Shown: piece after piece, positions 9,001-15,931 of the stretch
How positions within the stretch are numbered: the first letter of the stretch is position 1
How the letters are laid out: every line of letters begins with the position of its first letter
NCBI GenBank assembly: GCA_020440025.1
Contig: JAGROX010000014.1
Coordinates: 1-40,281, forward strand
Length of the DNA stretch: 40,281 bases
Direction: 5' to 3'
Source of the DNA: Verrucomicrobiia bacterium
GTDB lineage: Bacteria > Verrucomicrobiota > Verrucomicrobiia > Verrucomicrobiales > DEV007
Notes under the pieces: model-generated
The model's database searches: none
What the model saw: the letters and a program-made list of their open reading frames with translations, nothing else
Told to the model about the DNA's origin: nothing
Position numbers and translations under genes: made by a program

Positions 9001-11374
9001 CATCGCCGGGATGGTAGTCACCGATGTTGATGACGAAGCCATTGGTTGAAGCGAAGGTAGTCTTGTCGATCGATCCGATGATGGAGGTGGTGGAATTGTA
9101 TCCCAGATTGTCGTCGATCCCGCCGTCTCCCAGTTGATCGGGGCCATTCGGTCCGACAAAGGTGTCATTCGGTCCCCAACTGATGCGTCCCGACTGCGTG
9201 AACGAGTCGGTGGCGTGATAGTCGTAGATCTGAGTGGCGTCGATCGACGAGACATCGAAAATCGGCAGGGGAAGGAAGTCCTTGAACTGGAGATTTTCGA
9301 ACTCTGTCAGGGGAAGTGTATAGGTGATACGGTAGGTGACGAGATCACCCGGAGTCACGCCAATGACTGGCTCCGTGGTGGGATTGTTGTCATCGCCAAA
9401 GGGAATGATGTTTCCGTGACTGTAGACACTTTCAACGACTTTGGTGAGGGTGCCGGTGGGAAGTTCGACTCCGGCGCTGGAGTCATCGGTTACCGTGGCC
9501 AGGGCTGCTAAGGTCGTGATGTCTCGATTGGTGCCCGAGATGGTGACGCCGTTGGTCAGGCTGTCTCCCTGGCTGATCTGCTGCTGGCCTCCACTGGTGT
9601 AGGATTCCCTGACCTGGACCCGATAGGTGATGGTTCCCTGGGTAGCTCCGCCGTTAAAGGTGCCGAGATTGGCAGGGAGGATGCCGGTGTCCGGAATGAA
9701 GCCGCCCCGCAAAGCCTCGCCATCGGTGATAAATCCGGAATCGATGAGTTGTTGATAGACATCGAACTGAATGTCGGTGGTGCCATCGACGTTTTCGACC
9801 CAGGTGAAATTGCCGGGATCGAAGTTGACGGAGACACTTGCCCCGTCCATTTGGAAACTGAGAGTGGGAACGATTTCCAGGGCGTCGACCACATTGCTGC
9901 CGTCACCGGGGAGAAAATCCTGGCCGTCGCCGAGCAGGTCATCGACCACCACGTCGGTAAATGCGAAGTAGTCCGAGATCTGGAAGTTCATGGTGTACTC
10001 CAGCACGTCCCGAGGATTCACGGTGCCCCCAACAGCACGGTCGCCTCCGGCAGCAAAGCCGACGCCTTTCTGAATCGCGATGGAGTGCTCTTCGATGATG
10101 TAATCGGTTTCGACATCGCCGAGCAGACCATCGGCATCGAAGCCGGGCAGGGGCCCGGCGTCATCACTGACGGCGTTCCCGTTCCAAGTCCCGGTCACGC
10201 TGGCGTTGTTGTATTCCGGATCGAGATCGTTCTCTTCGCCGCCGACGGGATCGATGATCAGGGTGCCGGATTCTTCGCGGTAGGGAACAAACGCGGTGTA
10301 GGTCACCGTGATCGAGGCTCCCGCATTGGGATCCTGTCCGGTGATGCTGTCGATGGTGATACGGAGGGTGTCATCAGCGGCAGGGACTCCGGTGAGATCA
10401 TCCGTGTTGATGGTCGGCTCCGCGTTGACGGTATAGTTGCGCGGACCGGACGTCCCAGCTCCAAAAGTCACGGACAGATTACCAGTGTAGGCGATGTCAT
10501 CGGGGAGCAGATCCTGGATGACGAGATTGTTGATGGTTTCCCCTTCGGCAATGTTGATCCGAAGCGTGTAGGTCAGCGGGAAATTCGGGCCTGAGGGCAT
10601 CTCGCCCGTGTAGGGGCCGTCGTCCTCGAAAACCGAGGCCGTTTTGAGCAGATCCATCACATAGGGGTAGACGGTATCGGAGCTGAGGTTGCCGAATAGC
10701 GGGGCATCGGCGGGAGCGGCTACTGTTCCGGGATTATCGAGAGCATCCTGACCGAGGGCAAATCCGCCCACTGCCGTGAGTTCATAGGCCTGATTCGGCA
10801 AAATCCCGTCGGCAGTATCGAGACCGGTCGTGACTTGAACGGTTGCGGGGAAATTGGTGGTGGTGAAAGATCCGAAAGGCAGTTCCACGCTGTAGACGTA
10901 TTGACCCACCAGGTCAGGATTGGTGCCCACATCATAAAGAACGGGAGCCGTTCCCGAGCCAGCGCCTCCAAAATAGTCGGAGCTTGGAGCGCCAATGCTG
11001 GTGGCGAACATCGGGTGATCCACCGGGACTCCCGTCGTGATGTCGACTACCTGCCCGTCGGCCGCAATCCGTCCAATGGGATCGACGGAAGCGCCTCCGG
11101 GATTTTCCGCCGCCGCGCCATAGACCGTCACTCCTTTGATCTTGAGTTCGGAAGGGGCCACAAAATCGACATAGGGAGCGTAGCCGGTAGCATCTCCTGT
11201 GTTGTCGAATTCGATCTCAAAACGGATGTCATCATTGACGAACTGATCCTCTGCCACCGTGAGATTTTCAGAGGTGGAAACCGTGACCTCCGGAGCAGCA
11301 TCAAAGAGAACTCGGGGTTCCAAGGCTTCGAACTGGAGAGCGGATTGCGTGCGAGGTTTTTTGGGCATTCTCAT
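1..11374 (-). CDS. Giant LEPR-XLL / DUF11-repeat exoprotein (3' end outside window)
   Basis: The minus-strand frame opening at 11374 (ATG AGA ATG; 11368 is the alternative start) is the same frame read at position 1. I translated most of it and met no stop, so at least about 3,790 residues lie here and the C-terminus is missing. Near the N-terminus is FEALEPRVLFDAAPEV, matching the LEPR-XLL motif known at the start of giant repetitive bacterial exoproteins. The rest is a chain of DUF11-like beta-sandwich domains of about 170 residues, many starting with TKS and ending with an Asn-rich strand (VVNVLENQDGD, INEADVEWTS). The N-terminal domains are divergent. The last five two-domain units are highly alike. 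Acidic loops such as DVDNDGEADD and DADERGGDGDFD recur and resemble calcium sites. The protein is very acidic and I saw no cysteine in the parts translated. Probable role: surface adhesin or envelope fibre. It lies downstream of two HlyD-like genes that probably serve it. Confidence 0.9.
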   Translation of the reverse strand, partial: MRMPKKPRTQSALQFEALEPRVLFDAAPEVTVSTSENLTVAEDQFVNDDIRFEIEFDNTGDATGYAPYVDFVAPSELKIKGVTVYGAAAENPGGASVDPIGRIAADGQVVDITTGVPVDHPMFATSIGAPSSDYFGGAGSGTAPVLYDVGTNPDLVGQYVYSVELPFGSFTTTNFPATVQVTTGLDTADGILPNQAYELTAVGGFALGQDALDNPGTVAAPADAPLFGNLSSDTVYPYVMDLLKTASVFEDDGPYTGEMPSGPNFPLTYTLRINIAEGETINNLVIQDLLPDDIAYTGNLSVTFGAGTSGPRNYTVNAEPTINTDDLTGVPAADDTLRITIDSITGQDPNAGASITVTYTAFVPYREESGTLIIDPVGGEENDLDPEYNNASVTGTWNGNAVSDDAGPLPGFDADGLLGDVETDYIIEEHSIAIQKGVGFAAGGDRAVGGTVNPRDVLEYTMNFQISDYFAFTDVVVDDLLGDGQDFLPGDGSNVVDALEIVPTLSFQMDGASVSVNFDPGNFTWVENVDGTTDIQFDVYQQLIDSGFITDGEALRGGFIPDTGILPANLGTFNGGATQGTITYRVQVRESYTSGGQQQISQGDSLTNGVTISGTNRDITTLAALATVTDDSSAGVELPTGTLTKVVESVYSHGNIIPFGDDNNPTTEPVIGVTPGDLVTYRITYTLPLTEFENLQFKDFLPLPIFDVSSIDATQIYDYHATDSFTQSGRISWGPNDTFVGPNGPDQLGDGGIDDNLGYNSTTSIIGSIDKTTFASTNGFVINIGDYHPGDGFDSQTTTLELLVTVPVIDGEFADRLFFTNQVASTEQNTPGTSTETDEIAQIILVQPKLNIKKGITSVTNPSGSFSAPVGPAGVTFNAPGSANAFTGTITSDGLASQAIDANLSNIDAGDTVTFFVVVENTGTSQYGAFDVSISDTIPAGFAIPGGGANLRVSYGDGALLTSGVDYTGDLLSTPLELIDPAANQGALDAYHGTSGQNLIVIAYDLVVQNTVTSLETLTNVAEVQTYAASEGGFDFADPGELQDTATATMSRPAASKVIINTSHDDTNNTDGNREVAIGEVVTYQVTFRIPEGTLNGAQVIDSLPSGMAFVGIDSIIVSPGLSSPSGNLNSDVVGYFNGTARQLELGYATAGVAGLGTIVNSNTDNAVAENIVVTYRAVVLDTTANQIGNNRNNDAELHWTLDTVDQSVQSQISVRVVEPDVRVTKSVVGSVATVEGAQEITYRIRISNNNSNVNVSEAYNVSLSDLLPTDVAYVAASAVWNGIGVAPDASSLQFLPASGPEGEIVATWARLAVGEFSEIEVTVRIDDGLPTDRVIPNTARVEFTSLPDTPGGGAYTGFDPTSANPALTFGTGALNVNLNPANTVYTTAVERTGDPTDPGLAANDYLVSSVVNVTVGNPVGIDKVITDTSEAHTSQDTSTAGTVSGAIGEVVRYEVRIRLPQALNSQLQLVDTLDPGLFWIDAATNDLEIALEGFTVPGNLVASNPLMPPADGTTYALDPALVSYNGTTNQVTFNFGDLTNLETDSTPEYIVIRYNTIVRNDVGNVRGDVLTNSVQLREGGVNLGSPLAVPLTVVEPVLTLTKSDGGVTTADAGDLITYTLNVVASSAANTATAFDLRIADAVPAELEIVGGAVTVVGLPGGSTVVSNTVIGQNIDVRIDQLAPGESFQITFQARVRDTGADQIHSDETVTNTATLAYSSLPDDGTDNGVGDNTTGNESGTPNTESGERLYSTSANDAFTTPSPVLSKVLANPADKNFTIGEEVEYVITLQVPEGRVGSPDAWILDTIDSGFAFVAGSLTVTPSAGITVGTAGLLDESNATFFTHTDPGTASSETMRFDFDFVDFNNTGAANGLNNGTIEIRYRLRVENILTNQETDTLNNTAVFSYTDEDGTTTNVLADSTGDLDTVITIVEPTLTVDKSFSAIQATPDAGDVVSYRIVVDNTSAETAYDVTFIDQTPTGLTFLPGTFTATLNPGQPSQADVSTLFTVTAGGSITAIPGALDIAGGDEVVITYNVSVPATVKDGDLFVNEADIEWTTMDGVVAGERTGDGDPNNPVNPANPNDYEAEDSAQFRADLTYAFTKTIESTSAGHTGILDGTSPTITDLTIGEVVTYRLTATIGRGTTDLVQILDTLDIANGRLDIRNVTVTAGSALSRTDGRAWDADITVTDSLGTDGYDDRLQIDFGTVVNDASGTGAAEQIVILVQAVVVNSLENQDGDVITNTGQLRFLEDIDRDGIQEQQTITDTVDVEIVEPTVTVAKSIPLGTTEADAGDVVGYQIVITNTSDIDAFDLTLRDQLSAAMSLNTGSFIAERSDLFNVASFFTVTAGGITHAGTGFDLAAGQSITITYNATVLSTVTDGQSLLNEVDIEWTSLNAEATDGSDADERGGDGDFDTPATGVDDYEDEDTAEITGELSPLYAFTKVIDSTSAAHTGIINGTNATITDLTIGEVVTYRLTATLGRGTTPLVQIFDTLDIANGRLDIRSVTVTAGSALSRSDARAWDADVSITDALGTDGYNDSVQIDFGTVVNDASGTGADEQIVVLIQAVVVNTIENQDGDVVSNTGTLSFLEDSDNDGNADDTRTITDTVDVEIVEPTVTVAKSIPLGTTEADAGDVVGYQIVITNTSDIDAFDLTLRDQLPAAMSLNTGSFIAERSDLFNVASFFTVSAGGITHAGTGFDLAAGQSITITYNATVLSTVTDGQSLLNEVDIEWTSLNAEATDGSDADERGGDGDFDTPATGVDDYEDEDTAEITGELSPLYDFTKSVFSTSESHTGTAFGTSATITDLVIGETVTYQLTAQLGRGTTPSVIIEDFLALTNGILDIRNVRIETGAAVMVTSSTPVITDSNVDTYDDQVRIDFGSVVNDPTLSGGPEDEQIRIFIDAVVVNVLENQDGDVINNLGRLTVLEDTDNDGNADDSVVRESNVDVEIVEPAISATKSITSIPANPDAGDSVSYEIVIENRSNIDAFDITFQDILPAELDLDTGSFTAIRQSGLSNVASWFAVTTDDINQVGTGFTLAAGDRITITYDATILPTVRDGQDLVNEVDVEWTSISGVNADERGGDGDPDNPAGPLDPNDYEVESSQTFRVDLDPVYAFTKSIESTSATHTGINGGTSATITDLTIGETVVYRLTATIGRGTTDAVQILDTLSIANGRLDIRNVTVTAGAALSRSDSRAWDADVAISDALGADGYNDSVQIDFNTIVNDPSLIINPEDEQIVILIEAVVVNDLENQSGDVVTNTGQLRFLQDIDGDGNQEQQEITDTVDVEIVEPEVTVTKSVITAPANPNAGDIISYQVVIENNSGVDAFEVTFQDLLPADLNLQTATFSATLQPSGFGVDGRFVRTANSITHFGGGFDLADGESITITYDAIILSTVTDGRNLINEADVEWTSLDGTQADERGGDGDFDNPAAVTNPDDYENEDSTTVVANLSPQYGFTKVIGSTSAAHTTAANGTSPTITDLTIGETVTYVLTASIGEGTTPSVQVADILSLANGILDIRAVRITGGSNLTTSVPGGFASVVPTLTDSNVDTYTDQIAIDFGQIVNDASGTNPEDGQIRIEIDAVVVNVVENQDGDVVNNLGRLTVLEDVDNDGEADDEVIREANVDVEIVEPTVTVAKSITTAPANPDAGDTITYEVVIENTSDINAFDLTFRDLLPAELNVDLGSFTATLSTGSVDVSSFFTVTAGQIVQAGSGFDLAAGDRITLTYDTTVLSTVRDGQDLINEADVEWTSLDAEVVDGSDADERGGDGDFDNPAVGVDDYEDES
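3035..3562 (-). repeat. Near-identical in-frame direct repeat, copy 1
   Basis: This segment is repeated at 4061-4588 at an offset of 1,026 bp, which is 342 codons. By eye there are roughly a dozen or more differences in the first ~200 bp but only about five in the last ~335 bp (3225-3562). It covers the acidic DADERGGDGDFD region and most of the following DUF11-like domain. Confidence 0.9.
4061..4588 (-). repeat. Near-identical in-frame direct repeat, copy 2
   Basis: Partner of 3035-3562, same strand and same frame. The sequence diverges sharply just after 4588, where copy 1 reads into a DNDG-type module and copy 2 into an RDGIQEQQ-type module. The homogenised tract therefore ends inside a module rather than at its border. 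Confidence 0.9.
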
Positions 11375-11529
11375 TTTATCGGATTTGGAGGCAAAGCATC
11401 TGTGAAAAGACACAATAAATATGAAAATTATAGTTTATCAAATAAAATATGATGATTTATGAAAATTAATTATCAGCCCGCGATCGAGCTTGATCAGATG
11501 GGAGAGAGAGGGGGGAAACGCGAAGCTGC
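11375..11529 (-). promoter_or_regulatory. AT-rich leader upstream of the giant gene
   Basis: This 155-bp gap lies between the stop of the M50/HlyD gene and the start of the giant gene. The part next to the giant gene is strikingly AT-rich compared with its surroundings. It holds a perfect TATAAT on the minus strand at 11432-11427, about 53 bases before the ATG, but no convincing -35 box at the usual distance. No clear Shine-Dalgarno sequence precedes the ATG. The giant gene may have its own promoter in addition to readthrough from the upstream genes. Confidence 0.3.
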
Positions 11530-13749
11530 CTACTGGCCGGTCCGGCTTTCGACGAGCATGTCGATGCGACTGCGGACCTCGCGGAGCGCCAAGGCGGCCA
11601 GGCTCTGGTCTCTCGAAGCCTTGGCGACGGCAGTGCCGATCTCGCCTTCCATGAGCAGACCGCTCCCTTCACCCTCGAGATCCGCGTGAATCTCGAATCG
11701 AGGCTTGGTCAGTTCAAAGCTGGCAGTCGGTGAGTTTCCGCCTCCCGAAGCGGCACCATCCGATTTGCGTCGAACCGCGATGGGACCATCGCCCGGAGTG
11801 ATCAGCGCGAAGTGGGTCGGGTCTGTGGTGGCACGCGGCGTCATTTCCCGAAAAGTGGCAAGGGAAGTCTGCCAACGTCCCCGGGGCCGGAATTCCAAGG
11901 GACGTCCGGCGGCCTGAGCTTCGGCAAATTGGTCCCAATCATCTTGAGCGGCGAGGATGACCAGTTCGTTGCGGTCTTCGGCATCGATCGTCAGCAACAG
12001 GGTGCCGGGTTCGATCCAAGTCTCTTCGAGCGATTCCAGATGTCGTCCCAACACTCTTCCCGCACGGGGTGCTCTCACTTCCAGTTTGTCGGTATAGGCG
12101 CGGAGTTCCCTGGCAGACTCTTCCAGAGCCGAAAGGTGTTGGGATTCCGCCTGCCACGAGGCCAGTTGTTGTTGCTCCAAATACAGATCCCGGCGCAGGC
12201 GGCTCCGGTCGATGTCCCGCTCAAGTTGATGAAGACGGGAAACTTCTTCGACGTTTTCCAAGCGAAGTAGCAGATCTCCCTCTTGGACCCTTGCGCCGTC
12301 AGCGACCGCGATTTCGATCAAAAAGCCGGGACACTCGGTCCGAACTTCGCCTCCGCTGATGTCCTGCACCACGGCGGGCGCTTTGACGGAAGGCGTCACT
12401 CGAATCAGGCAAAGCCCACCCACCAGAAGGCCGATGATCACTGTCATCCGAAGGATGAGTCGGGCAGGGCGAAGTCCTTCACCGGCCGCTGATTTCTTTA
12501 GGAAACGAATGGCTCCCGTGATCCCTTGTAGAATCATCGCTGCTCCGGCCACGATGGCGAGAATGAGCCCAGCACCTTGGAACAGAGCCGAAGCGGCGAT
12601 CAGGAGACCCAATACCACCACCACCCGCCAGAAAGCGGCAGCGATTCCATACGCGGTAATCACGAACTTGGGATCGTTCGGACGCAGAGGGAAATTGGCC
12701 TTCTTCAATCCCAGGATCCAACGGCGGAACAACCACTGGGTCATCGACTGGGCTTTCCCATAGAGGTTGGGCACCTCGATCAAGTCGGAGAAAATGTAGT
12801 AGCCGTCGAACCGCATCAGGGGATTCGCGTTGAAAAGCACCGTGGTGATACTGGAGAGGACGACGACCTGATGCAGGGCCGCGCTGAGCGGACCCGGATC
12901 GATCCGGCTCCAGATGATCGCAGCCACGGCGGCGATCAGCAGTTCGCCATAGATTCCGGCTGCGGAGACCGCAATCCGTTGCCACTTGGAGGGAAAGGCG
13001 GTGCTTGACGAGGCATTCACGTAGCCAAGTGGTGTCGTCAGCAACAGCAGGGAAACCCCGGCTTCAGGCACCGCCCCTCCGAACTTGCGGCACACCAGGC
13101 CATGCCAACATTCGTGGAAGACTTTGAGCACGATCCAGAGTCCTCCGAGCATCCACAGATTGCCAAAATCGAAGACACCCGACATTTGGGCCGAGAAGCG
13201 ATCCCACTGATGCTGGACTGATGCGAAGCCCCAGGCGACCACGAGAAGCCAGAAAAGGCCGAATCCGGGACTGACCAGCCAGCCAAACTGGCGAGCAAGA
13301 AAGGCAAAGAAACGGTCAGGGTTTCCCAAGGGTAACCGAAGGAAAAGCACCTGGCCCATCCGTCCCAGCAATTGCTGATTCTCTCGAGGGCGGTTCACCT
13401 CGTCCCAGACACGATGAGCGTGTTCGCTGTCACCGCTGACCACGAGACCGGCATCGATCAACATTCTGACCAGCGAACCTGCTTGGTTGGCATCGAGAGA
13501 CATCTCTTCGCTCCCCGAGGCAAAGTCGGCCACGATTTCCGCGATGGTACGTCGACCATCGAGAGATTTCACAAAATGGTGTTCTCGTCGCCCGAGTCGA
13601 AAAAACTTCCCACTCAGAGGATCCTCCAGCAGGTAGCTTCCTTCGCCGGCGATCTCCTGAAATGTCCAACGCAGATCCTCGCGAATCCGAGGCGTGGTGA
13701 CCTCGATTTCGCGGACCGCAAAGTCCGGGCTGGGAGTGGATGGCTTCAT
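11530..13749 (-). CDS. PqqD-like / M50 site-2 protease / HlyD-like fusion membrane protein
   Basis: This 739-residue protein has three recognisable parts. Residues about 28-105 resemble a PqqD-type domain (LEDPLSGKFFRLG, then a helical segment around DGRRTIAEIVADF). Residues about 160-450 are polytopic and carry the zinc-protease motif HECWH (212-216) and the second M50 signature NPLMRFDG (309-316). After a last membrane helix (about 431-450), residues about 455-640 form a biotinyl-lipoyl/HlyD-like arm with a coiled-coil hairpin and end in a beta-rich region. Similar M50-HlyD proteins are known in planctomycetes and relatives, usually annotated only as peptidase M50. It follows the GAF-HlyD gene by 33 bp and precedes the giant exoprotein gene, so the three probably form one operon. 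Whether it cleaves a substrate or only uses the M50 fold is unknown. Confidence 0.88.
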   Translation of the reverse strand: MKPSTPSPDFAVREIEVTTPRIREDLRWTFQEIAGEGSYLLEDPLSGKFFRLGRREHHFVKSLDGRRTIAEIVADFASGSEEMSLDANQAGSLVRMLIDAGLVVSGDSEHAHRVWDEVNRPRENQQLLGRMGQVLFLRLPLGNPDRFFAFLARQFGWLVSPGFGLFWLLVVAWGFASVQHQWDRFSAQMSGVFDFGNLWMLGGLWIVLKVFHECWHGLVCRKFGGAVPEAGVSLLLLTTPLGYVNASSSTAFPSKWQRIAVSAAGIYGELLIAAVAAIIWSRIDPGPLSAALHQVVVLSSITTVLFNANPLMRFDGYYIFSDLIEVPNLYGKAQSMTQWLFRRWILGLKKANFPLRPNDPKFVITAYGIAAAFWRVVVVLGLLIAASALFQGAGLILAIVAGAAMILQGITGAIRFLKKSAAGEGLRPARLILRMTVIIGLLVGGLCLIRVTPSVKAPAVVQDISGGEVRTECPGFLIEIAVADGARVQEGDLLLRLENVEEVSRLHQLERDIDRSRLRRDLYLEQQQLASWQAESQHLSALEESARELRAYTDKLEVRAPRAGRVLGRHLESLEETWIEPGTLLLTIDAEDRNELVILAAQDDWDQFAEAQAAGRPLEFRPRGRWQTSLATFREMTPRATTDPTHFALITPGDGPIAVRRKSDGAASGGGNSPTASFELTKPRFEIHADLEGEGSGLLMEGEIGTAVAKASRDQSLAALALREVRSRIDMLVESRTGQ

Positions 13750-13782
13750 GGGAGAACGAAAGTCAGTTTCTGAAACGCGCGC

Positions 13783-15786
13783 TTACCAGAGATGGTAGCG
13801 AAGTGCGAGGCAGGCGTCCCTGACCCAGATCCAGGCGAGAGGTCGACGAGGGCCGAAGATCTTGCCTTTCCCTGCCAGACCGGCGCGAAGAACGGCGTCA
13901 GGGTTTTCGATCTCGGCTTCACAGATGAACACATTGGAGTCGCCGCGAAACTCGGACTTGGGAGAGATGCGGAGGATCTTTGCCTCGATCTTGTCGTCGG
14001 TGTAGGCCTCCAGTTTGAGTTGGGCCTCGTCGCCCACTGAGATGAGGGAAATGTCGGTGGCGTTGACCGCGAATTCCACGATCAGTCGATCCAGAGGGCC
14101 GACTTCGAAAAGAGGATCACCCATGTGCAATGGGGCGCCTTCGGATCTTTCCAGATCGCCTTGGAGCACCAGACCATCGATGGGCGAGCGAACCTGCAGA
14201 TGTTCCTGCCGATACTCTAGCCGTTCGATCTCGTGACCCAATCCATCGGCTTCAAATGCAGCCATGCGGGATTCCGCGATTCGATTCGCCGCCAGCGCGG
14301 TGTCTGCTTCTTTCAGGGCGCGTTCCCGACGGGCGATGGCTTCAGCCAACTCGGAACGGACCTCTCGACCATCCAACTCGGCGAGGATTTGCCCCTTTTT
14401 CACGGTTTCACCGGCGCGGATGGTGGATTTTTTGAGAATGCCATCGAACGGAGCGGCGATGACCCGGCGAACCACCGGCTGGAGTTCGCACTTGGTGCCC
14501 ACCGGATAGCGGATCGGAACCAGCAGCGCGGTAATGGCTGCCACGGCCGCAAAAGTCATGAGGCGTCGCTGACTGCCGCTGCCACGTTTCCAGAGTCGAA
14601 GGAATGCCCCGACCGCTGCGCCTGGTTTGGCCCGATGCAGCAATGAGAGCAGGGGAGCGACCTCGGGAGTGGCCGCCTTGATCAGCGATTCCTTTTCTTC
14701 AAAATCTTTCGGTTCTTCGCTCCAGAGAAAGACCCAGCCACCCCGAAGATTTCCCTCGGCATCAATCAGAGGCAGGCAATAGGAGAGCGCGGGATCGAAC
14801 CATTCCTGCAAAGAAACGGCGCCGGATGACTCACTGGGAGCATTGTCTCGCGAGGCGCGACGCGTGAGCAGGGGCTGACGACGATGGATGGCCTCGGAGA
14901 GATGTCCCAGCAGCGCCCGACGTCCGGGTGAATGGGCCTCGGCAGGTCCGGTTTCTCCCGAGATCGCGGCCATTTTGGTGCGGCCGAAACGGCAGACCGC
15001 CAACGCGACGGTGTCACATTCCAGGATCTCTCGAAGATGATTCGCCAGGCGGCGAGAGCATTCGGCAAAGTCCGTGCCGCCCTCGGATGACGCCAGCATT
15101 TCCACGAAAGCGGCCACTTTCCCAAATCGGGATCGAATGCGTTCGCTGTCGGATCGAGTTTGGTCAAGGATGCGTAGTAAGCCCGTTAACTGAAGCGCAG
15201 CGAGGGCGCTGGCCTCACCCGTGGGCTGATGAGCATCCTGAACTCGGCAGAGGCAACAGGTGACGATGTCTCCTTCAAAAACAGGCACGGCCTGCACCTG
15301 ACAAGCCTGACCGGCTAGCTCAGAGGTTTCGATCTCGGGTTTCATCGAGCGCACCGCAGAAATCGCCGCGGCCTGGCTGGCAATCAGGACGAGTTCTCCC
15401 GAAGCCTGGTGATAGCGTTCGTGGAGCGCGGGCCCCACGGCGATCGATTCAGGCGTCAAGACTGGCGCCGGGCGTTCCTCGTCGGTGACGGATTCCTCAC
15501 GAGAAAGTGCGACGGAATCTTCGACCCGGTAGATGACCCACCCCCAACCGCCGTGCAGTTTTTGCAGCGCTTCCAGAGTGGCGGAAAGCAAGCGAGGCTG
15601 AGAGAGATTGGTCAAATGCCCCAACACTTGGGGCGGAATCGCTGCCGGGACGTTCTCGCGAACGGGCGCCGAAATCGATTCCGCAGCTCCAGAGGGAGCC
15701 AACGAGACCTCTCCAAGGGAGACCAGTCGCGAGGATCCAGAGCGAGAGGGGATCTGTTTGATTCGAATGGGAGGAGCGTCAGCCAT
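13783..15786 (-). CDS. GAF-domain membrane-fusion (HlyD-like) protein
   Basis: This is a 667-residue protein. The first ~400 residues are predicted cytoplasmic, and about 240-380 look like a GAF-type sensor domain (FAECSRRLANHLREILECDTVALAVCRF, shown here as a family impression rather than a profile hit). A single membrane helix follows (about 408-425, TFAAVAAITALLVPI). Residues about 440-545 are a biotinyl-lipoyl domain with a short coiled-coil hairpin (APFDGIL then VRSPIDGLVLQGDL), followed by the beta-barrel of membrane-fusion proteins to the end. The usual HlyD-type adaptor has only a short cytoplasmic tail, so the large sensor part is unusual. First gene of the apparent operon with the M50-HlyD and giant genes. 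A sigma70-like promoter lies directly upstream. Confidence 0.85.
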   Translation of the reverse strand: MADAPPIRIKQIPSRSGSSRLVSLGEVSLAPSGAAESISAPVRENVPAAIPPQVLGHLTNLSQPRLLSATLEALQKLHGGWGWVIYRVEDSVALSREESVTDEERPAPVLTPESIAVGPALHERYHQASGELVLIASQAAAISAVRSMKPEIETSELAGQACQVQAVPVFEGDIVTCCLCRVQDAHQPTGEASALAALQLTGLLRILDQTRSDSERIRSRFGKVAAFVEMLASSEGGTDFAECSRRLANHLREILECDTVALAVCRFGRTKMAAISGETGPAEAHSPGRRALLGHLSEAIHRRQPLLTRRASRDNAPSESSGAVSLQEWFDPALSYCLPLIDAEGNLRGGWVFLWSEEPKDFEEKESLIKAATPEVAPLLSLLHRAKPGAAVGAFLRLWKRGSGSQRRLMTFAAVAAITALLVPIRYPVGTKCELQPVVRRVIAAPFDGILKKSTIRAGETVKKGQILAELDGREVRSELAEAIARRERALKEADTALAANRIAESRMAAFEADGLGHEIERLEYRQEHLQVRSPIDGLVLQGDLERSEGAPLHMGDPLFEVGPLDRLIVEFAVNATDISLISVGDEAQLKLEAYTDDKIEAKILRISPKSEFRGDSNVFICEAEIENPDAVLRAGLAGKGKIFGPRRPLAWIWVRDACLALRYHLW

Positions 15787-15809
15787 GAATTTCTAAGTTT
15801 ATGGAAATT

Positions 15810-15837
15810 ATTATAATACCAGTATTTAAGAAATCAA
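15810..15837 (-). promoter_or_regulatory. Sigma70-like promoter of the secretion/giant-protein operon
   Basis: On the minus strand, TTGATT (15837-15832) is followed after 16 bases by a perfect TATAAT (15815-15810), with the ATG of the GAF-HlyD gene 23 bases further on. The surrounding DNA is AT-rich in an otherwise GC-rich region. The implied 5' leader is short, about 15-18 bases. The 145-bp intergenic region is shared with the divergent cbpA-like gene. Confidence 0.55.
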
Positions 15838-15931
15838 AATAGAAAATGCCTCATTTCAGAATGTGGGGGAAACCGAGTGAAAACTTCCCGGGGTCCGGTA
15901 GATTAGCCGGAGCAACCCCCTGAATGGAGCG

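Noticed and set aside
399-10594. Many open frames on the plus strand opposite the giant gene, some over 240 codons
   Set aside because: They are antisense shadows. The giant protein uses GAC, GTC, GAT and ATC heavily, which read as Asp/Val/Ile on the other strand. The shadow proteins are repetitive and lack family motifs.
12479-12985. Frames of 134-168 codons on both strands inside the M50-HlyD gene
   Set aside because: They lie within the M50 core in other frames and show no motifs.
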